NCBI RefSeq assembly: GCF_963455295.1 | Contig: NZ_OY734020.1 | Span: 1,426,001-1,490,000, forward strand | Length of the DNA stretch: 64,000 bases | Direction: 5' to 3' | From: Candidatus Thiodiazotropha sp. CDECU1 | GTDB taxonomy: Bacteria; Pseudomonadota; Gammaproteobacteria; Chromatiales; Chromatiaceae | In this document: one piece after another, positions 29,229 through 39,977 of the stretch | How positions within the stretch are numbered: the first letter of the stretch is position 1 | How the letters are laid out: every line of letters starts with the position of its first letter | Translations under genes and position numbers: made by a program | Notes under the pieces: model-generated | What the model was told of the DNA's origin: nothing | The model's database searches: none | Seen by the model: the letters and a program-made list of their open reading frames with translations, nothing else

Positions 29229-29256
29229 ATTGGCGGTGATTGGCGTCCATTTGCGG
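29229..29256. repeat. 10-bp-phased ATTGGCG/ATTTGCG boxes, copy 3
   Basis: ATTGGCG at 29229 and 29239 and ATTTGCG at 29249 form an exact 10-base periodic array. The unit ends GCGTCCATTTGCGG, close to GCGACCATTTGCGG at 25744. Confidence 0.55.
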
Positions 29257-29313
29257 TTAGATTCTTTCTTGCGCAAACCTCTATAATAACCAGAGAAGCG
29301 GGAAAAAAAGCAG

Positions 29314-29342
29314 TGGACAAAAGTGTCATAATCCCCTAATAT
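29314..29342 (+). promoter_or_regulatory. Sigma-70 promoter of tRNA-Ala
   Basis: TGGACA and TAATAT are separated by exactly 17 bases and are followed by a GC-rich discriminator (TCGCGGC). The mature tRNA starts 13 bases after the -10 box. The layout is that of a growth-rate-controlled stable-RNA promoter. Confidence 0.65.
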
Positions 29343-29354
29343 TCGCGGCTTTCC

Positions 29355-29430
29355 GGGGCCATAGCTCAGCTGGGAGAGCGCAACACTGGCAGTGTTGAGG
29401 TCGGCGGTTCGATCCCGCCTGGCTCCACCA
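29355..29430 (+). tRNA. tRNA-Ala (GGC)
   Basis: A complete 76-base cloverleaf with encoded CCA. Acceptor GGGGCCA/TGGCTCC, D-arm TAGCTCAGCTGGGAGAGC, anticodon stem CAACA/TGTTG around loop CTGGCAG (anticodon GGC), T-arm GGCGGTTCGATCCCGCC. The GGC anticodon reads GCC and GCU alanine codons. Confidence 0.96.
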
Positions 29431-29529
29431 ATTTCTTGTGCAGCAGGCGCTGATTCATTAGACCTGGGTATCCACATCCATTATGTCCCTGGAACCCCCC
29501 TTAAAGCGATCACTCGACAGGCTGGATTT

Positions 29530-30018
29530 ATGCTCTGGATCGATATACTGATCATCGCAATCATCGCCCTCTCGGCAATAATCAGTCTGATTCGCGGTTT
29601 CGTACAGGAGGCCGTCTCTCTCGCCACCTGGATTGCTGCCTTTACCCTGGCCTGGTTGTTTTTCAGACCCCTGGCGGTCGAGCTGGAATCCTGGATCGAT
29701 GTGCAGTCGATCCGGCTGGGCGTGGCGTACGGCATCATTTTAATAGTGGTGCTGATCCTTGGTGCGCTGGTCAACCATTTCATGAAGGTTCTGGTCAATA
29801 CCACCGGGCTAACGGGTACTGACCGTTTAATCGGGATCTTCTTCGGTGCTGCACGGGGCGCTGTGGTGGTGGCAGTTCTCATCCTGTTGGCAGGTTTAAC
29901 CCCGTTTCCGAACGACAACTGGTGGCAAGCGTCACAGTTGATCCCCTATTTTAAGGAGATAGCGCTTTGGCTGCAGGGCTATCTGCCTGATGATATTGCT
30001 GCAAACTTCCACTACTGA
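29530..30018 (+). CDS. cvpA: CvpA family membrane protein
   Basis: 162 residues from the ATG chosen here (the frame is open further upstream into the tRNA). Four hydrophobic segments with the CvpA signature near the N-terminus (SLIRGFVQEAVSLATWI) and GTDRLIGIFFGAARGAV in the middle. CvpA is an inner-membrane protein first linked to colicin V production and widely paired with purF. It lies 16 bases before purF, and 100 bases after the tRNA-Ala gene, whose promoter may also serve it. Confidence 0.93.
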   Translation: MLWIDILIIAIIALSAIISLIRGFVQEAVSLATWIAAFTLAWLFFRPLAVELESWIDVQSIRLGVAYGIILIVVLILGALVNHFMKVLVNTTGLTGTDRLIGIFFGAARGAVVVAVLILLAGLTPFPNDNWWQASQLIPYFKEIALWLQGYLPDDIAANFHY

Positions 30019-30034
30019 TCCGGAGAATTGAAGC

Positions 30035-31549
30035 ATGTGCGGTATTGTGGGAATTGTAGGTAAGACACCGGTAAACCAGTCACTCTACGATGCACTTTTG
30101 GTGTTGCAGCATCGGGGGCAGGACGCGGCCGGCATCGTCACCTGCGAAAAGGGCAAGCTCTTCCTGCGCAAGGCCAACGGCCTCGCCAGAGATGTCTTCC
30201 ATACACGCCACATGTTGCGCCTGAAAGGCAACATGGGAATCGGCCATGCCCGCTATCCCACCGCCGGTTGCGCATCCTCTGCGGAGGCGCAGCCGTTTTA
30301 TGTCAATTCACCCTACGGTATAACCCTGGCGCACAACGGTAATCTGACCAATACCAAAGAGTTGACCAGGGATCTGTTTGTCGAAGACCTGCGCCATATC
30401 AACACCTCATCCGATTCTGAGATATTGCTTAATGTCTTTGCCCATGAGTTGCAGATGCAGAATAAGCTGCGGATTGCCCCTGAGGATATCTTCAAGGCGG
30501 TCGCTGGTGTGCATCGCCGCTGTCGCGGCGCCTATGCGGCGGTAGCCATGATACCGGGCGTCGGGTTGTTGGGTTTTCGTGACCCCTATGCCATCCGCCC
30601 CATTGTCTTTGGCAAGCGTGAGACCGATCAGGGGACGGAATACATGATTGCCTCCGAGAGTGTTGCCCTGGATGCCATAGGGTTCGAACGGGTACGTGAC
30701 CTGGAGCCGGGTGAGGCGATTTTCATTAGTAAGAAAGGTGTACTGCATTCTCAGATGTGTGCTGCCCACACCCTAAAATCCCCCTGTATCTTTGAATTTG
30801 TCTACTTTGCCCGTCCCGACTCCATCATCGACAATGTCTTCGTACATAAGGCCCGTTCCAGGATGGGGAAGAAGCTGGCAAAAAAGATTATGCGGGAGTG
30901 GCCGGATCACGATATCGATGTGGTGATTCCGATACCGGATACCAGCCGAACCGCGGCACTGACCCTGGCCAATGAACTGAAACTGCGTTACACGGAGGGG
31001 TTCATAAAAAACCGTTATATCGGTCGTACCTTCATCATGCCGGGACAGACGGTACGCAAGAAATCCGTAAGACAGAAACTCAATGCCATCGATCTGGAAT
31101 TCAAAGGCAAGAATGTACTGCTGGTGGATGACTCCGTGGTCAGAGGGACCACTTCTCAGCAGATAGTACAAATGGCGCGGGAATCGGGTGCCAAGAAGGT
31201 CTATTTTGCTTCAGCCGCTCCGCCGGTGATCTACCCCAATGTTTACGGTATCGATATGCCTGCTGCCAGTGAGTTGGTGGCGCACAACAGAAGCGTGGAA
31301 GATGTGAAGAGTATTATCGGTGCGGACCGCATGATCTATCAGGATCTTAAAGATCTGATCGATGCAGTACAAAAAAAGGGCAAGACCGACATCGATCGCT
31401 TTGATACCAGCGTATTCAATGGCGACTATGTTACCGGTGATGTCAGTGAAACCTATCTGGAACAGCTGGAACTGTTGCGCAACGACGGAGCCAAGAGCAA
31501 GGATGAGGCGGCAGATAAGAATATCCTAGACCTGCACAACGATATGTAA
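30035..31549 (+). CDS. purF: Amidophosphoribosyltransferase
   Basis: First committed enzyme of purine synthesis: PRPP and glutamine give 5-phosphoribosylamine. 504 residues. The N-terminal Ntn glutaminase domain starts MCGIVGIVG, with Cys2 as nucleophile after Met removal and no propeptide. The C-terminal phosphoribosyltransferase domain has the PRPP loop [14 protein letters not shown] in its later part. A CGGAGAA ribosome binding site precedes the ATG. Convergent with the dioxygenase gene, only 5 bases apart. Confidence 0.98.
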   Translation: MCGIVGIVGKTPVNQSLYDALLVLQHRGQDAAGIVTCEKGKLFLRKANGLARDVFHTRHMLRLKGNMGIGHARYPTAGCASSAEAQPFYVNSPYGITLAHNGNLTNTKELTRDLFVEDLRHINTSSDSEILLNVFAHELQMQNKLRIAPEDIFKAVAGVHRRCRGAYAAVAMIPGVGLLGFRDPYAIRPIVFGKRETDQGTEYMIASESVALDAIGFERVRDLEPGEAIFISKKGVLHSQMCAAHTLKSPCIFEFVYFARPDSIIDNVFVHKARSRMGKKLAKKIMREWPDHDIDVVIPIPDTSRTAALTLANELKLRYTEGFIKNRYIGRTFIMPGQTVRKKSVRQKLNAIDLEFKGKNVLLVDDSVVRGTTSQQIVQMARESGAKKVYFASAAPPVIYPNVYGIDMPAASELVAHNRSVEDVKSIIGADRMIYQDLKDLIDAVQKKGKTDIDRFDTSVFNGDYVTGDVSETYLEQLELLRNDGAKSKDEAADKNILDLHNDM

Positions 31550-31554
31550 GCAGG

Positions 31555-32445
31555 TTATTGACGGATTCGGTCGTAGTAACGCGCGCGGTAGAGTAGACGG
31601 GCCTGTTCACCATCCGTGAAACCGCTGCGGGTATGTAAGACATTATTGCAGATCAGACCCTGACCCGCTTGCAGCTTTGCGTGATATTGCCAACGTGAAG
31701 GGTTGTGCAGTAGCGATTTCAGATAAGCGACCGCCTCTTTCAGAAGTGGGTCATCCAGCCACTCGATACTACGGCTCCTATCGGTATATCGCATGTGTAA
31801 ATGGCCATCCGGGTAGACGGCAAAAACCGGGCCGGTGCGAGCAGGCCTTAGCTCTTCGCCATCCACAATATTGGCTGGAATGGTCATGGCCTGAGGATGC
31901 ATCAGGGCGCGAATATAGTCTGGATTCCGGTCCATGATCTGTATGAACAGGATTTCATGATCGAGCAGATCGTTCTCACCCCCCTGTTCCGCGGGATAGA
32001 CGCAATGCAATAACAGCCCGTGTATCTGCTCCTCGGGGAGGTTGTAATAGCCATCGGTGTGCCAGGCTATAGGGCGGTTTGAATAGGGGATATAGCCGTT
32101 ACGCAAGGCATCCGATTGCACCGTCAGCGAGGAGATGGCGTCGTTGTCTGCGCACATATTGTGATCCAGGCGGCTGAGACCGAAAGCCAAACCCAGCTCC
32201 CCGATAATGCTTTTGTCCGCATCATGTCCGGAGAGCCCCGCCCATATCGCCATATTGGTTTTCCGGCACAAGGCAAGGATTTTGTCATGTTCCGATGTGG
32301 AGAGCTGGCGTGGGTCGCGAATTTCGACTACCAGTTGTCCTACCGAATCAGGGTATTTGTCGAGCTTTGTTTCACGCCATCTCGCATATGCGTCCTGATT
32401 GTCAGGCAGGAAAGGTGATCGTTGGTAATCGGACATGCCAGCCAT
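31555..32445 (-). CDS. TauD/TfdA-family Fe(II)/2-oxoglutarate dioxygenase
   Basis: 296 residues. Double-stranded beta-helix oxygenase with the facial triad His129-Thr-Asp131 (AWHTDGYYN) and distal His271 (NNVLHTRSGF); Arg287 (LYRARY) would hold 2-oxoglutarate. The GLLLHCVYPAEQGGENDLLD block is typical of the family. Substrate unknown; homologues oxidise taurine, clavaminate-type or trimethyllysine-type compounds. A second ATG at codon 4 is an alternative start. It shares an intergenic region with the divergent ubiT gene, but no functional link is evident. Confidence 0.85.
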   Translation of the reverse strand: MAGMSDYQRSPFLPDNQDAYARWRETKLDKYPDSVGQLVVEIRDPRQLSTSEHDKILALCRKTNMAIWAGLSGHDADKSIIGELGLAFGLSRLDHNMCADNDAISSLTVQSDALRNGYIPYSNRPIAWHTDGYYNLPEEQIHGLLLHCVYPAEQGGENDLLDHEILFIQIMDRNPDYIRALMHPQAMTIPANIVDGEELRPARTGPVFAVYPDGHLHMRYTDRSRSIEWLDDPLLKEAVAYLKSLLHNPSRWQYHAKLQAGQGLICNNVLHTRSGFTDGEQARLLYRARYYDRIRQ

Positions 32446-32568
32446 TTTCGCAGATTTCGTCGAGTGTTGGTATGATACCCCTAACAGGGCAGCCGGAAAA
32501 ACAAGAGTGTTTTACCTGGCAGCATCCAAAATGGGAGTTCAGAAAGTTAATCTTTGAGGCGCACAACC

Positions 32569-33063
32569 ATGCATGCAGTCAAGCAACGTCCGAAATTACC
32601 CAGGCCTTTGGGCTTGCCATTGCGACTGATACCCAAAAGAGCGCATGGCCTGATCCTGAGCTCTATTCTGAACAAAGTGTTTCGCAATGAACTTGTGGAT
32701 GGTGAATTGGATTTTCTCGAGGGGCGGGTTGTAGATATCAAGGTGAGTGATCTCGGTCTTGATTACAACCTGACATTGAATAACGGCGCAATTTCAGAAG
32801 CTGGTAGCGGGAAATCAGATCTTCGTATTACCGGATCAGTTTATGATTACCTGTTGTTGATCAGTGGCAAGGAAGATCCTGATACCCTGTTTTTTCAAAG
32901 GCACTTGATTATGGATGGTGATACTGGATTGGGTGTTCATCTTAAGAATGTGTTGTCCGCAATCGAGATGGATCAATTACCCCTACCAGCCGATATTCGG
33001 CCCTATATCGAACGTTTTATCCGGGTATACGAGAATCTGCCCTATCTAACTGCCCGCACATAA
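32569..33063 (+). CDS. ubiT: UbiT: SCP2-domain accessory protein of anaerobic ubiquinone synthesis
   Basis: 164 residues from the ATG chosen here. SCP2 sterol-carrier-like domain: helix LPRPLGLPLRLIPKRAHGLI at the N-terminus, then the lipid-binding beta-sheet with SDLRITGSVYDYLLLISGKE and DPDTLFFQRHLIMDGDTGLG, the last being the UbiT signature. UbiT binds hydrophobic quinone precursors and works with UbiU and UbiV, both encoded at 40111-42008. An extended -10 box (TGGTATGAT at 32468-32476) lies upstream. Confidence 0.9.
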   Translation: MHAVKQRPKLPRPLGLPLRLIPKRAHGLILSSILNKVFRNELVDGELDFLEGRVVDIKVSDLGLDYNLTLNNGAISEAGSGKSDLRITGSVYDYLLLISGKEDPDTLFFQRHLIMDGDTGLGVHLKNVLSAIEMDQLPLPADIRPYIERFIRVYENLPYLTART

Positions 33064-33085
33064 CCGGCTTTCACCTGGGATCACC

Positions 33086-33889
33086 TCAATCCGGTATGGG
33101 TAACTGATTGACGATACTGTGATTAGCTTGTATTTTCGCGATTAAATCCCGGGTATTTTCTGCTGGACCGCTACACCAATAACGCTCTTCACCCGGTTGT
33201 GTGTTGGATGACAATAGCGCTTCATCTGACAACCTTCGTTGCAACTGATTGGCGACAGCCTGGCCGGTATCGATGATGGTCACCGAAGACCCGGCTATAT
33301 TTTCGATGATCTCCTTCAGGAAAGGGTAATGGGTACAACCCAAAACCAGGGTATCCACACCCTTTTCAAGCACCGGTATCAGTGATTGCTCTACCAGGTC
33401 AACTGTTTTAGCGTGGCTTGGCCCATTATTTTCAATCGCCTCTACCCAACCATGGCAAGGTGAATAGAATATATCAGCACCATTCGCATGCTGCTCAACC
33501 AAGTTCTGAAACTTCCCGCTAACCAGTGTTCCTTCAGTGGCTAGAACACCGATCAGGCCATTACGGCTTTTCACGGTTGCCGGTTTTACCCCAGGTTCCA
33601 TGCCGATAATAGGCAGAGAGAATTTGTCACGTAAATGAGCAACCGCGATTGCGGTTGCAGTGTTACAGGCGATGACGATTGCCTTGACATTTTGCTGTAT
33701 CAGAAAGTTTACGATGTATTCACTGCGATCGAGGATAAAGCTGCTGGCCTTGTTTCCATAAGGGAGATGGGCTCTGTCAGAAACATACATCAGGTCTTCA
33801 GCTGGCATCAGATCGCGAATATGGCGTAGCACAGAGAGTCCGCCAATACCCGAGTCGAAAATACCGACAGGTGAATTAGACGACGTCAT
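33086..33889 (-). CDS. murI: Glutamate racemase
   Basis: Cofactor-independent enzyme interconverting L- and D-glutamate for peptidoglycan. 267 residues. The catalytic cysteine pair is Cys75 (ACNTATA) and Cys185 (GCTHYPFL); Asp12 in FDSGIGG and the HLPYGNK loop are also conserved. Its start overlaps the end of the hybrid-kinase gene by 14 bases, so it is read from the same message, an unusual partner for a housekeeping gene. Confidence 0.96.
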   Translation of the reverse strand: MTSSNSPVGIFDSGIGGLSVLRHIRDLMPAEDLMYVSDRAHLPYGNKASSFILDRSEYIVNFLIQQNVKAIVIACNTATAIAVAHLRDKFSLPIIGMEPGVKPATVKSRNGLIGVLATEGTLVSGKFQNLVEQHANGADIFYSPCHGWVEAIENNGPSHAKTVDLVEQSLIPVLEKGVDTLVLGCTHYPFLKEIIENIAGSSVTIIDTGQAVANQLQRRLSDEALLSSNTQPGEERYWCSGPAENTRDLIAKIQANHSIVNQLPIPD

Positions 33890-36617
33890 TGGTTTCCCTG
33901 GCCTTCAACATCCTTTCGAGTTCCTTCTCCACTGATTTGAACTTTTCAACTAGTATTTCAGACTGTTTAAATATAGTGGCTTGCTCAAGTCTATGCACTG
34001 AGAAGTCCAGTGCTGGTACACCGCATGAGGATGTCGAACCGCGTATCTTATGCACAATTTCCTGCAAATTAACCCAGTCCTGTTCCTGTATGTATTTTTC
34101 GATATCCTCAAGTTGTTGCGGTAATTCACTACACAGTTGATTGAACATCTCCTTTGCCAGGGCCTGGTCGCCACCGGTAATACTGAGTATTTTTTTGTTA
34201 TCTATGATAAGAAGATCGTTTGCATTATATACACTATACTCGTCGCCCGGTTGTGATTCGTAATAACCAAGGGGTGTCTGTTTGTCAAAAATATTCTTGA
34301 TTACAGACCACATTTGCCTTTCGTCAATGGGTTTTAGCAGGTAGCCGTCCATACCGGATTCTTTTATCTGAATCCGAGTGGCTGGAACAACGTCAGCGGT
34401 CAAGGCAATGATTGGTGTGTGTTTGTTATTGCCTTCGTTATGTCGAATCACCTCAGCAGCTTTTGTACCTTTCATTTTCGGCATATGAATATCCATCAAT
34501 ATCAGGTCAAAATCCTGGAGTAATGTCTGCGAGATTGCGCTTAATCCATCACAGGCTTCCGTGACGTTGGCACCGTTGTTGCGCATAATTGTACTAATAA
34601 GTTTGAGATTGATGTCATTGTCATCTACAACGAGGATATTGTAATTATCCAGACCGGGATCGGTTAAATTTTTACTCTGATCTGAGATGCTCTTTGAACT
34701 ACGATGAGTTCCAGAGATGATTCTGTCAAGTGTGTCAGCCAATTTGGTTGTGCTGAATGGTTTGGATAGGTAAATGTCATCACTGATTGTCTGAAATTTT
34801 TCTATTATAATTCGCTCAGAGGCACTGAGTAGCACCAGGAAAGGTATATTACAGAGGGCACGTAATCTGCGAATTTCTTTTTCGGCATATCCGGATTCTA
34901 TTTCACTGTTCTCGAATCCCATGACAATCACATCATAATGATCGTCAAGCTCAACCGGAAACTCGCAAACTGAGGTTGAAATGTCTAAGGATTCCAAGAT
35001 ATGTTTAATTGCAAGAAATGATAATTTATGATTATCACAAATAAGTGCCTGTTTGCCACTGATATAGGGAGTGTGAGGTTGAGTGAGGCTCAGTGAAGGT
35101 TTGTTCAGTGGTATTGTTACAATAAAATTAGATCCTTTACCAGGACTGCTGATAAGCTCAATATCACCGTTCATCGACTGGGCAAGTTTTTTGCAAATAC
35201 TTAAACCGAGACCTGTTCCACCGTATACTCGGCTTGTTGATGAATCCGCCTGTTGGAAAGATTCGAACAAGGTTTCCTGGGTTTTCTTCTCGATGCCAAT
35301 ACCTGTGTCGGTGACCGAAAACTTCAGCATGCATCTGGTTTTACTTTCATCATCGATCATCACTCGAATAATGACATCACCCTGATGGGTGAACTTTATG
35401 GCATTGCTGATTAAATTAACCAATATTTGTCGAATACGAGTCTCATCGCCGATGAGTGTGTTTGGAACATCAGAGTAAACAAGAAGGATGAGTTCAAGCC
35501 CTTTGTCGTGAGCGGAAGGTGACAGTAATACAGTAGGCTCTTCAAAACACTCATGTACTTGAAACGGTGTGGTTTCAGGCTCGAGTTTGCCATATTCGAG
35601 CTTTGAATAGTCAAGAATCTCATTGATTATTTCCAGCAGGTTGCTGGCGGATTTTGAGATGGTGTTGACTAGATCGCGCTGTTGTCTTGTCAGGTTGGTC
35701 TTTAGTAACAAATTGGTAAACCCCAACACTCCATTCATAGGGGTGCGGATTTCATGACTCATGTTAGCAAGGAATTCTGATTTGGCCTTGCTCGCTGACA
35801 ATGCACGCTTTTTTGCCAGATCCAGCTCTACATTCTGAATTTCCAGTGCTTCCATCGTTTCAGTGAGCTCTGAGGTTGCCTGGTCGATCTGTTGCTGCAT
35901 GGTTTCGTGAGAGCGAAGTATCTGGCTGGTCATGGCATTAAAGCCTTCTTCAAGGCTTCGTATCTCACCCTTGGATACTTCTGGTACACGCGCAGTCAGG
36001 TCGCCATCGCGCATACGAGAGACGGCTTGGGTTAATCTGTCTATAGGCCTGATGACGGATCGACTCAAGGCTAATGAAAAGATAGCAGTACTTATCAGAC
36101 CGCCAACCAGCATCAAGAACGAGTTACGAATAATTCTTAGCCTATTGTTGGCGAGGCGCGTTTTACTCAGGGTCAGTGTGACCATTCCCATGCTGCGATT
36201 TACGTTATCTCGATTGTTTAAATCCTGATCCGGGTAGTCGAGAATATCGATGTCTTCAATTACGTATATTGCGGGTGCGGAAAATTCGGCAAGATTTTTT
36301 GAACTTTCACTATACTGCTTTGTCATGCTGGACAGGAGAAGGCCGGAAGCATCATATACTTCAATACTGTAGACGTCGTTTTGCAGGAATACGGGTCTCA
36401 GGCTCATCTCTAATATAGACTTGTCGCGGGTGAATATGCCGTAGACGCTAATGGAAGCAGATTGGTTGGCTATCGACACACCTCTTTCATTAAATGACTC
36501 ATTCAATCTGTCGAGCTGACTGCTGATCAAATAGACTGTCAATATGAAGGCAAGGATAAAGGCTGGTAATAAGCCAATCATCAATGCTTGAAAGCGTAAT
36601 GATTTTAATTTAATCAT
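33876..36617 (-). CDS. BarA/GacS-type hybrid sensor histidine kinase with pseudo-receiver
   Basis: 913 residues. TM1 about 12-31, periplasmic region to 165, TM2 about 166-185, HAMP about 186-240, phosphoacceptor His288 ([13 protein letters not shown]), HATPase about 390-505 ([12 protein letters not shown]), a receiver-like domain about 520-636 in which the acceptor Asp is Gly567 (DVIVMG), a true receiver about 658-775 with Asp709 (LILMDIHMP), and an HPt domain with His856 (VHKIRGS). The order matches GacS/BarA plus an extra inactive receiver. The phosphorelay target is not encoded here. It overlaps the upstream binding-protein gene by 8 bases. Confidence 0.9.
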   Translation of the reverse strand: MIKLKSLRFQALMIGLLPAFILAFILTVYLISSQLDRLNESFNERGVSIANQSASISVYGIFTRDKSILEMSLRPVFLQNDVYSIEVYDASGLLLSSMTKQYSESSKNLAEFSAPAIYVIEDIDILDYPDQDLNNRDNVNRSMGMVTLTLSKTRLANNRLRIIRNSFLMLVGGLISTAIFSLALSRSVIRPIDRLTQAVSRMRDGDLTARVPEVSKGEIRSLEEGFNAMTSQILRSHETMQQQIDQATSELTETMEALEIQNVELDLAKKRALSASKAKSEFLANMSHEIRTPMNGVLGFTNLLLKTNLTRQQRDLVNTISKSASNLLEIINEILDYSKLEYGKLEPETTPFQVHECFEEPTVLLSPSAHDKGLELILLVYSDVPNTLIGDETRIRQILVNLISNAIKFTHQGDVIIRVMIDDESKTRCMLKFSVTDTGIGIEKKTQETLFESFQQADSSTSRVYGGTGLGLSICKKLAQSMNGDIELISSPGKGSNFIVTIPLNKPSLSLTQPHTPYISGKQALICDNHKLSFLAIKHILESLDISTSVCEFPVELDDHYDVIVMGFENSEIESGYAEKEIRRLRALCNIPFLVLLSASERIIIEKFQTISDDIYLSKPFSTTKLADTLDRIISGTHRSSKSISDQSKNLTDPGLDNYNILVVDDNDINLKLISTIMRNNGANVTEACDGLSAISQTLLQDFDLILMDIHMPKMKGTKAAEVIRHNEGNNKHTPIIALTADVVPATRIQIKESGMDGYLLKPIDERQMWSVIKNIFDKQTPLGYYESQPGDEYSVYNANDLLIIDNKKILSITGGDQALAKEMFNQLCSELPQQLEDIEKYIQEQDWVNLQEIVHKIRGSTSSCGVPALDFSVHRLEQATIFKQSEILVEKFKSVEKELERMLKARETNDVV

Positions 36618-37650
36618 GCTCGTTTATGGATTTCTTGTTCATTGTGCTTTCCAATTCAGATACGGAAGTATTAGGAAAATCCAACGATCTTGCTACTTCA
36701 GTATTTAACAAAATTGAAAAATACTTCGCCATCTGCTCTCTATCTTCAATTCTCCCATCCAAATATAGTTCGACTATATTGTCCCTGACGTGGAAGGCGA
36801 TGTCCTCAGGAGAGGAGTAGACGGCAGCCAAGGCGCCTGCTTTAACGTAAGCAGATGAAAAGCCAACAAGTGGTGTGCGCTTTCTATAGGCCGAAATCAG
36901 AATGTTGGAAACAGTGGATTTGTTATGTATTTTTGTATCTGGTACTGCCAATAGAATATCAGCATTATATAGCAGTCGATTAAGGGACGCGCCTATTTGA
37001 TCAGCGCTTTCGACCATTTCAATATTCAGACTAAGATCTAGCTCGGAGGCAGACTTGGTCAATATATTTTTTGTCACTGCATCATGCTTACTGATCATGA
37101 CTCCGATATTTTTGAAACTATCGGACAGTGCGCTTATTAGAAGCATGCTTCTGACTAACGGTTGGTCTAAAAACAAAAAGTGTTGATTAGGATGGATGCT
37201 GCCACTGGTTTCTAATGCTTCACTATTTTTTGGAATGAGCGCTGAAAAGATAATCTTATTGTTAAGATGCATTTTTGCATAAACAGCGGCTTTAATTCCC
37301 AATGTTACAATTACTTTATGATTGTGAGGATGTTCGTAATTCAGTGAAGATATTTGGCTGATCTCGAAATTTGTATCCTGGCAATCAAGATCTCGATTTC
37401 TGCACATCTTGATGGTGGCATTGGCGATTGTCGTTGCTACATCAAGGTAGACGTCGTCATTGTCACTAAGAAGGATGAGTATATTACTGTCAACTGCGAT
37501 TGCGTTAACCGTATGGGTGAGTAGGCAGAAAAGTACAAATAGACATAGGTATATTTTACTGCGGACGAAGCGAAGTCCTGATGCACCATCATTGGTGAAG
37601 TCACTATGAGAGTGACATACAGTCAAGTGATTGCCGTCAAGTCGTCGCAT
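36610..37650 (-). CDS. Periplasmic ABC-type substrate-binding-like protein
   Basis: 346 residues. A long N-terminal leader (about 30 residues) precedes a hydrophobic signal ([18 protein letters not shown]). The body resembles the ABC_sub_bind family (tryptophan/tyrosine-type binding proteins): [26 protein letters not shown] and [20 protein letters not shown], the last close to the family's hallmark. No permease or ATPase is nearby, so it probably hands a ligand signal to the hybrid kinase whose gene overlaps it. The exact start is uncertain. Confidence 0.75.
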   Translation of the reverse strand: MRRLDGNHLTVCHSHSDFTNDGASGLRFVRSKIYLCLFVLFCLLTHTVNAIAVDSNILILLSDNDDVYLDVATTIANATIKMCRNRDLDCQDTNFEISQISSLNYEHPHNHKVIVTLGIKAAVYAKMHLNNKIIFSALIPKNSEALETSGSIHPNQHFLFLDQPLVRSMLLISALSDSFKNIGVMISKHDAVTKNILTKSASELDLSLNIEMVESADQIGASLNRLLYNADILLAVPDTKIHNKSTVSNILISAYRKRTPLVGFSSAYVKAGALAAVYSSPEDIAFHVRDNIVELYLDGRIEDREQMAKYFSILLNTEVARSLDFPNTSVSELESTMNKKSINEHD

Positions 37651-37662
37651 GGTAGTAGTATT

Positions 37663-39861
37663 CTAGAAAGAAGCTTTTCCTTGAAGATAGATGCGCCGTT
37701 CCCATACGTTATGGGCAGCGATGCGATCATTATGATAAAAGTCGAAGTTTTCGTTATGCAGGTTTTGCAAAATCAAGGAAATGTCGATGTTGCCTCTTGG
37801 GATGGTGATGTGTTTATTCAGCTTTAAATCAAGACGGCTGAAGTTGGGAACGGCATCGCCTTCACCAGGCCATTCCATTTCGTCGATAAAGTAGTAGGCG
37901 CTACTTGCAGAAAATCCATCGTCAAAGCTGTGGCTGGCAATAAGGCTGAATGTTCTTTTCGGGATCTTCTCGGCGGCATTTTCACGAAAACTGGGAACGC
38001 CATCCTTGATCCTTTTTAATTCGTTGCCACTAATATCCAGATAACTGAGACCCATATATATCAAGTCTCTGTTTGTCGGACGAAAGTCGATCTCAAATTC
38101 GATACCTTTAATTTCAACTTCGCCGAAGTTTGTATAGGTAAACGCACCACGTTGATATAGGCGGTTCAGTTGATCCAGTACTTCGAGAGCTAATTCATCC
38201 GTGATGCCTCGATCAGGATCAGCAATATCAAAGTGAATGTATTGATCGATAATATTGGAATATTTCTCATGAAATAGGCATAAATCAAAGTTGACTCCAT
38301 ACTCTGTGAAGTTTCCAAAATATCCAAGTTCAACGCGTTCTATCTGTTGTGGGTCGAGCTCTTCAGTGTTTATAACCCAGGTGTTAAGTTCGTCATCCTG
38401 TGAGCCAAGATATACGGAGAGATGAGCATTGTCCTCATAGATGGTCGGCATGCGAAAGGCTCTGGAGCCGCTTATTCTGAAGGTGCTCGTAGGTGATAAG
38501 TGATAGTTAACGCCCAATCTAGGAGAGAAGACATTGTCTTTACCCTCAAACTTCTCAAGCATGCCTCCGGCATTGATAACCGTGGAAGGGGAAGCATAAA
38601 ATTCAGCATTCAGAAACAATCTGTAAAGATCTCTTGAGATTGGTTCATCCTCCTGGAGCAGAAAATAGCTTTCACCACGATCGTGTCTTGCACCAACTCC
38701 CCAGGCAACTCTCAAGTTGTCTATTGGTTCTGAGGTGTGCTCGAATTCCAGATCATAACGATGGGATTTCAGTCCGATCCATGAAAAAAGCATAGGTGAG
38801 TCGGTTAGGTTCAAGGCGCTTAACAATGCATCAAAATCGTAAACGCCACCAGATAGCGCGGCGGCGAAGAGATCTGCTCTGATCGATTCATCAAAACCTT
38901 GCAAATCATCGAGGGAATTGATCTGATCAGACAGGCGTGGCAGGTGATTCAGGTCATCGACAGAGTAGTAGTTGTGATAGAATTGCAGGCTTACCTTGCT
39001 TTTTTCAGATAATACTCGATTCCACTCGATGAACTGATAGTTGTACTGATTGTCGAGCTCGCGTTCCGTCTGTAGCAGGCTAGGCAGGCCTTCATCATAA
39101 TTACCGTAAGCAGCACCTACGGTGGTACGAATCGAATTGTTTATATCGATATTATAGTCACTGTCCAGCTTAAGCCACTTGGCTCGTGATGAGTCGTCCC
39201 TATTGTCGAAACCTTCACCCTCTTTGTAACTCGTCGAAAGCCGGTAATCCAATTTGCCGACACTGTCTGAATAGGCCGCCTCCACATATCGGGTTTTTTC
39301 ATATCCTGTTGTGACCGATAGCATCGTACCGGGAAGATCGGCTGGGTGTTCGGTTACAATATTGATGACACCTGCATAGGAGTTCGAACCGTAAGCCGCG
39401 GCATTCGGACCGCGGATGACCTCGATGCGCAGTATTTCATCCAGGCTTAAATATATTTCAGTCCAAGGGATGCCGCCAAACAGGGGATCGTATATTGACC
39501 TTCCGTCAATTAGAACCTGCATGTCTCTGGCATATTCATCCGCATGCCCATGGTAGCTGACTGTAGTACTGGTGCCCGAAAAAAAACCGACCGTGAATCC
39601 GGGGACCAACCTGAGCAGATCTGGCAGGTTCAAAGCAGCGCTGGCCTGAATCATTTTTCGGTCTATGACAGTCATTGCGGTCGGGGTATCGGATTGTGCC
39701 TGAGAAAGTCTGGACGCCGAGAGTACGACCGGTAAATCATCATAGAAATAGCTTTCAGTGAAAGCCAGGTTGTCATCACTACTGTTGGCGGTGCTATAAA
39801 AGATGACAAATATCAATCCAAACGGGATCAGTTGAAATTTGCGGTATATAGAATGAGACAT
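37663..39861 (-). CDS. TonB-dependent outer-membrane receptor
   Basis: 732 residues. Signal peptide to about 27, plug domain about 45-165 (DTPTAMTVIDRKMIQ, LVPGFTV, DMQVLIDGRSIYDPLFGG, IEVIRGPNAAAYGSNSYAGV), then a 22-strand-type beta-barrel ending with a terminal Phe (IYLQGKASF). No obvious TonB box. Most like receptors of the FepA/colicin I-type group; ligand unknown. First gene of an operon with the binding protein and hybrid kinase (12-base gap), and strikingly AT-rich compared with the rest of the window. Confidence 0.92.
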   Translation of the reverse strand: MSHSIYRKFQLIPFGLIFVIFYSTANSSDDNLAFTESYFYDDLPVVLSASRLSQAQSDTPTAMTVIDRKMIQASAALNLPDLLRLVPGFTVGFFSGTSTTVSYHGHADEYARDMQVLIDGRSIYDPLFGGIPWTEIYLSLDEILRIEVIRGPNAAAYGSNSYAGVINIVTEHPADLPGTMLSVTTGYEKTRYVEAAYSDSVGKLDYRLSTSYKEGEGFDNRDDSSRAKWLKLDSDYNIDINNSIRTTVGAAYGNYDEGLPSLLQTERELDNQYNYQFIEWNRVLSEKSKVSLQFYHNYYSVDDLNHLPRLSDQINSLDDLQGFDESIRADLFAAALSGGVYDFDALLSALNLTDSPMLFSWIGLKSHRYDLEFEHTSEPIDNLRVAWGVGARHDRGESYFLLQEDEPISRDLYRLFLNAEFYASPSTVINAGGMLEKFEGKDNVFSPRLGVNYHLSPTSTFRISGSRAFRMPTIYEDNAHLSVYLGSQDDELNTWVINTEELDPQQIERVELGYFGNFTEYGVNFDLCLFHEKYSNIIDQYIHFDIADPDRGITDELALEVLDQLNRLYQRGAFTYTNFGEVEIKGIEFEIDFRPTNRDLIYMGLSYLDISGNELKRIKDGVPSFRENAAEKIPKRTFSLIASHSFDDGFSASSAYYFIDEMEWPGEGDAVPNFSRLDLKLNKHITIPRGNIDISLILQNLHNENFDFYHNDRIAAHNVWERRIYLQGKASF

Positions 39862-39977
39862 ACGCGAACCTTGTGATGTATGAAAATTCTTAGCAATTCA
39901 GAGGTTTTGTCAGCCAGTTCGCATAGGTTGCGAAGTAGCGTCCCCCGACTTCTGTTGTCTTCATTGATTATGATACA

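Noticed and set aside
33086-33889. murI as part of the receptor-kinase signalling system
   Set aside because: MurI is a housekeeping enzyme with all catalytic residues; the 14-base overlap more likely reflects local packing than a shared function.
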